Source: an uncultured bacterium
GTDB lineage: Bacteria > Fidelibacterota > Marinisomatia > Marinisomatales > UBA1611
Reading direction: 5' to 3'
Length of the DNA stretch: 9,662 nt
NCBI GenBank assembly: GCA_938092125.1
Contig: CALKMQ010000123.1
Location: 1 to 9,662 of the forward strand
Every line of letters starts with the position of its first letter. Positions within the stretch are counted from its first letter, which is position 1. The notes below the pieces were generated by a model. That model did no database searches. It saw nothing but the letters and a program-made list of their open reading frames with translations, and was not told the DNA's origin. Made by a program: the position numbers and the translations under genes. Below, one piece after another: positions 7,049 to 9,662 of the stretch.

Positions 7049-8542
7049 TTAATATTTTCCCGGTCTCATAGTCGGAAATAGTATTACGTCCCTTATCCAG
7101 TGATTATTTGTAAGCAGCATAATTAATCTATCTATACCGATTCCAACACCCCCAGTAGGCGGCATACCAATCTCCATTGCCCTAATAAATTCCTCATCAA
7201 TTGGTTGAGCTTCTTCGTCTCCCTGATCTCGCAATTTCGATTGTTCTTCTAATCTAGATCTTTGATCTATCGGATCATTCAGTTCTGAAAAAGAATTCGC
7301 AAATTCAGCTCCACCAATAAATAATTCAAATCTTTCTACAATATTATCACTACCATCTCTCTTCAATTTTGCTAATGGTGATATCGATTTAGGGTAATCT
7401 ATAACGAATGTTGGAGCTATGAGTTTAGGTTCAACTAGCGTACTCATCAGACCATCGAGCATTTGACTAACATTACAATTGTCTTCAATGTCTATATTGT
7501 TATCTTTACAAACGATCAACATCTCCGACTTATCCATTTTTTCTAAATCGACACCTGTAGCCTCTTTTAATAAAGAATAAAAAGACTTTTTCTCAAATTT
7601 TTTTGAAAGATCTAATTTCAATTCTCCCCAATTAATTTTTAAATCGCCAATACATTTTGCAGCATTACGAATAATCTCTTCAACGAGCCCCATACAGTCT
7701 TCATAATCAGCATAGGCCCAATAAAACTCTAACATTGTAAACTCTGGATTATGATTCTTATCCATGCCTTCATTTCGAAAATCCTTTGACATTTCATAAA
7801 CCTTTTCAAATCCACCAATTATAAGCCTTTTTAAATAAAGCTCATCCGCAATTCTTAAAAAAAGTTTTTGATCAAGAGCATTATGATGAGTTGTAAAAGG
7901 CCTTGCGTTAGCTCCTCCATATATTGGCTGAAGGACAGGTGTCTCAACCTCCAAGAACTGTTTAGCGTTAAGAGTTGATCTTATTTCATTAATAATTTGA
8001 GTACGCTTTATGAAAGTCGACCTTGTCTCAGCATTCACAATTAAGTCTAAATGACGGTTTCTATATCGAAGTTCTTTATCTGTAAAGGCGTCATAAATTT
8101 CCCCCTCCTTCTCTTTGACAATTGGTAGTGGTCGTATACTCTTTGATAAAACATCAAATTTTTCAGCAGATATGGAAATCTCCCCCACTTTTGTTTTAAA
8201 AACACCACCACTTACTCCAATAAAATCACCAATATCCATTAAATTAAAAGCATCATAAGTATTTTCACCAACATTATCCTTTTTTATAAAAATTTGAATT
8301 CGTCCTTTGTCATCCATTACATGGATGAAAGCAGCTTTTCCCATTTTCCGTAGAGCCATGATTCTTCCAGCGATACAAACAATTTTATTCTCAAGATTAT
8401 TAAAACCATTTTGAATTTCAATACTTTTATGAGTAGGTGAGAATTTATAAGGGTATGGATTAATACCTAAATCTTTAAGTTTATTTAATTTTTCTTTACG
8501 AAAGTCAATAATCTGATTAATACTTTTATTTTTTTCAGTCAT
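7049..8542 (-). CDS. lysS: Lysyl-tRNA synthetase, class II
   Basis: Charges tRNA-Lys with lysine using ATP, in the cytosol. The 497 residues are close to E. coli LysS (505). Domains: N-terminal OB-fold anticodon-binding domain (about 53-140, VCIAGRIMALRKMGKAAFIHVMD), then the class II catalytic core with motif 1 (about 193-204, FLEVETPVLQP), GGANARPF (209-216), motif 2 FRNEGMDKNHNPEFTMLEFY (255-274) and motif 3 GGVGIGIDRLIMLL (464-477). The C-terminus FPTMRPGKY is the usual family end. The start ATG at 8540-8542 has AGGA 10 nt upstream (8553-8556) and lies 20 nt after the prfB stop, so the two are probably co-transcribed; prfB-lysS adjacency is known from other bacteria. No catalytic motif is missing. 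Confidence 0.98.
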   Translation of the reverse strand: MTEKNKSINQIIDFRKEKLNKLKDLGINPYPYKFSPTHKSIEIQNGFNNLENKIVCIAGRIMALRKMGKAAFIHVMDDKGRIQIFIKKDNVGENTYDAFNLMDIGDFIGVSGGVFKTKVGEISISAEKFDVLSKSIRPLPIVKEKEGEIYDAFTDKELRYRNRHLDLIVNAETRSTFIKRTQIINEIRSTLNAKQFLEVETPVLQPIYGGANARPFTTHHNALDQKLFLRIADELYLKRLIIGGFEKVYEMSKDFRNEGMDKNHNPEFTMLEFYWAYADYEDCMGLVEEIIRNAAKCIGDLKINWGELKLDLSKKFEKKSFYSLLKEATGVDLEKMDKSEMLIVCKDNNIDIEDNCNVSQMLDGLMSTLVEPKLIAPTFVIDYPKSISPLAKLKRDGSDNIVERFELFIGGAEFANSFSELNDPIDQRSRLEEQSKLRDQGDEEAQPIDEEFIRAMEIGMPPTGGVGIGIDRLIMLLTNNHWIRDVILFPTMRPGKY

Positions 8543-8552
8543 AATTTTATTT

Positions 8553-8556
8553 TCCT
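8553..8556 (-). promoter_or_regulatory. Ribosome binding site of lysS
   Basis: AGGA on the minus strand (context CAGGAAAA), 10 nt before the lysS ATG in the 20-nt prfB-lysS gap. Spacing is slightly long but acceptable. Confidence 0.5.
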
Positions 8557-8562
8557 GTAACT

Positions 8563-9662
8563 TTATAATATTTCTTTATTCATTTGGCCTAGTAAGTACG
8601 CTTTTATAAAAATATCTATATCTCCATCCATAATACTTTGTATGTTTCCAGTTTCTTCTTTTGTTCTGTGATCCTTAACGAGATTATATGGATGAAAAAC
8701 ATAAGAACGTATTTGACTTCCCCATGCGATATCTTTTTTTTTATCGTCTAAATCTTTTTGCTTTTCTTTTTCTTTATCTATTTCGAGCTGATATAATCTT
8801 GCTTTTAACATTTTCATAGCTTGATTTTTATTTTTATGTTGTGAACGTTCATTTTGACATTGAGCAACTATACTAGACGGTAAGTGCGTTATTCGAACTG
8901 CTGAATCAGTTTTATTTACATGTTGACCTCCTGCTCCACTTGCTCTGTATGTGTCTATTCGAAGATCAGTAGGATTTATATCGATTTCAATAGATTCATC
9001 AACCGCTGGATATACATATACAGAAGCAAAGGAAGTGTGTCTGCGACTATTAGAATCAAAAGGAGATATTCTAACCATTCGATGAACACCAAATTCTGCT
9101 TTTGCTCGACCATAAGCATACTCTCCTTTTACTTCAAACGTAACATCCTTAATTCCAGCCTCATCCCCAGCCTGAAAGTCTAATATAGAAAATTCAAATC
9201 CTTTTTTTTCTGCCCAACGCCCATACATTCTATAGAGCATTTGAACCCAATCTTGACTTTCAGTTCCTCCAGCACCAGGATGAATTGTCATAATTGCATC
9301 TTGAGAATCTTCCTCTCTTCCTAAAATCATTTTCAATTCTAGATCTTCAATTGTGCTTTTATATGTATTTACTTCGTGATCAACTTCTTTTGAAGAAATT
9401 TCACCTTCAGCATGAAATTCAAAAAGTATCTCAATATCACTCTGTTTTTCATCAATTTCACTCCATACATTAATTTCTTTTTCAATTCTAGAAATTTTTT
9501 TTAAGACAGCTGAAGCTTTTAGGTTATTATCCCAAAAAGATGGCGCGGAAGTCTTCTTTTTAAGTTTTTCGAGATTATCATTTAAAGAGGTTAAATCAAA
9601 GATACCCCCTTAAAGAAGAATATTTTTGATTAGATTTTGTAAAAATTTCTCGTATATCAGAT
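8563..9662 (-). CDS. prfB: Peptide chain release factor 2, with programmed +1 frameshift; 5' end outside window
   Basis: Class I release factor that reads UGA and UAA and hydrolyses peptidyl-tRNA on the ribosome. The coding sequence is in two frames. The upstream frame (9599-9661) encodes 21 visible residues ending in SLRGYL before a TGA (9596-9598). The second frame, entered by skipping one T, runs from GAT at 9595-9597 to the TAA at 8563-8565 and starts DLTSLNDNLEKL. The joined visible product is 365 residues; about six N-terminal residues are probably missing by comparison with E. coli RF2 (365). It shows a coiled-coil N-terminal domain, GAGGTESQDW, the RF2 stop-codon tripeptide SPF (visible residues 199-201; RF1 would have PxT) and the catalytic GGQ in RASGAGGQHVN (244-246). 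An apparent start at 9336 lies in the middle of the protein and is not the real start. Confidence 0.97.
9595..9610 (-). promoter_or_regulatory. prfB programmed +1 ribosomal frameshift site
   Basis: On the minus strand: an internal Shine-Dalgarno AGGGGG (9605-9610), a 3-nt spacer TAT, the slippery codon CTT (9599-9601), then in-frame TGA (9596-9598) followed by T. This matches the E. coli prfB recoding site in sequence and spacing. When RF2 is scarce, termination at UGA is slow, the CUU-bound tRNA slips to UUU, and translation continues in the +1 frame, giving autoregulation. The mechanism is established for prfB; that it operates here is inferred from the match. Confidence 0.95.

Noticed and set aside
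8920..9183. Plus-strand open frame inside prfB
   Set aside because: It is antisense to the SPF and GGQ regions of RF2, and nothing recognisable is encoded.
8563..9336. A shorter release-factor gene starting at the ATG at 9336
   Set aside because: The same frame continues upstream with conserved RF2 coiled-coil sequence to the frameshift site at about 9597; the ATG is an internal methionine.
9596..9598. In-frame TGA suggesting prfB is a pseudogene
   Set aside because: It sits in the exact prfB recoding context (AGGGGG, TAT, CTT), so it is a programmed frameshift rather than a disruption.

Overview
This is an AT-rich stretch (by eye about one third G+C) of a bacterial chromosome. All six complete or nearly complete genes, plus one gene cut by the window edge, lie on the minus strand. 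They are packed tightly in what looks like one housekeeping operon, followed by dnaK. Reading in the direction of transcription (right to left), the order is prfB (release factor 2, 5' end outside the window), lysS, two LolC/LolE-type permeases, lolD, clpC and dnaK (3' end outside the window). I see no mobile elements, tRNA or rRNA genes, or CRISPR arrays. The only real intergenic gap is the 137 bp between clpC and dnaK.

Organism: the LolC/E plus LolD transporter implies a diderm with lipoprotein export to an outer membrane. The Hsp100 is of the ClpC type (UVR motif between the AAA modules) rather than the proteobacterial ClpA type. With the low G+C and very short gene spacing, this points to a non-proteobacterial, possibly FCB-group lineage with a streamlined genome, for example a marine Marinimicrobia/SAR406-like bacterium. 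That placement is an inference from gene content and was not tested phylogenetically.

Layout: 8563-9662 prfB, with a textbook programmed +1 frameshift (AGGGGG-TAT-CTT-TGA) just inside the right edge; 7049-8542 lysS; 5862-7046 and 4690-5865 two paralogous FtsX-fold permeases joined by an ATGA overlap; 4028-4702 lolD, overlapping the second permease by 13 nt; 1579-4026 clpC, starting one nucleotide after the lolD stop; 1442-1578 spacer with a strong-looking sigma70-type promoter and a 12-bp palindrome; 1-1441 the N-terminal 480 codons of dnaK.

How the genes fit together: prfB and lysS serve translation. The two permeases and LolD form one inner-membrane ABC machine that releases lipoproteins. 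ClpC and DnaK handle protein quality control (unfolding for ClpP, and Hsp70 folding). The start/stop overlaps suggest translational coupling from lysS through clpC, while dnaK appears to have its own promoter. This is a mostly conventional core-genome region, and I see no new system. The points worth a second look are the RF2 recoding site, the operator-like elements in front of dnaK, and the linkage and order of the Lol genes.
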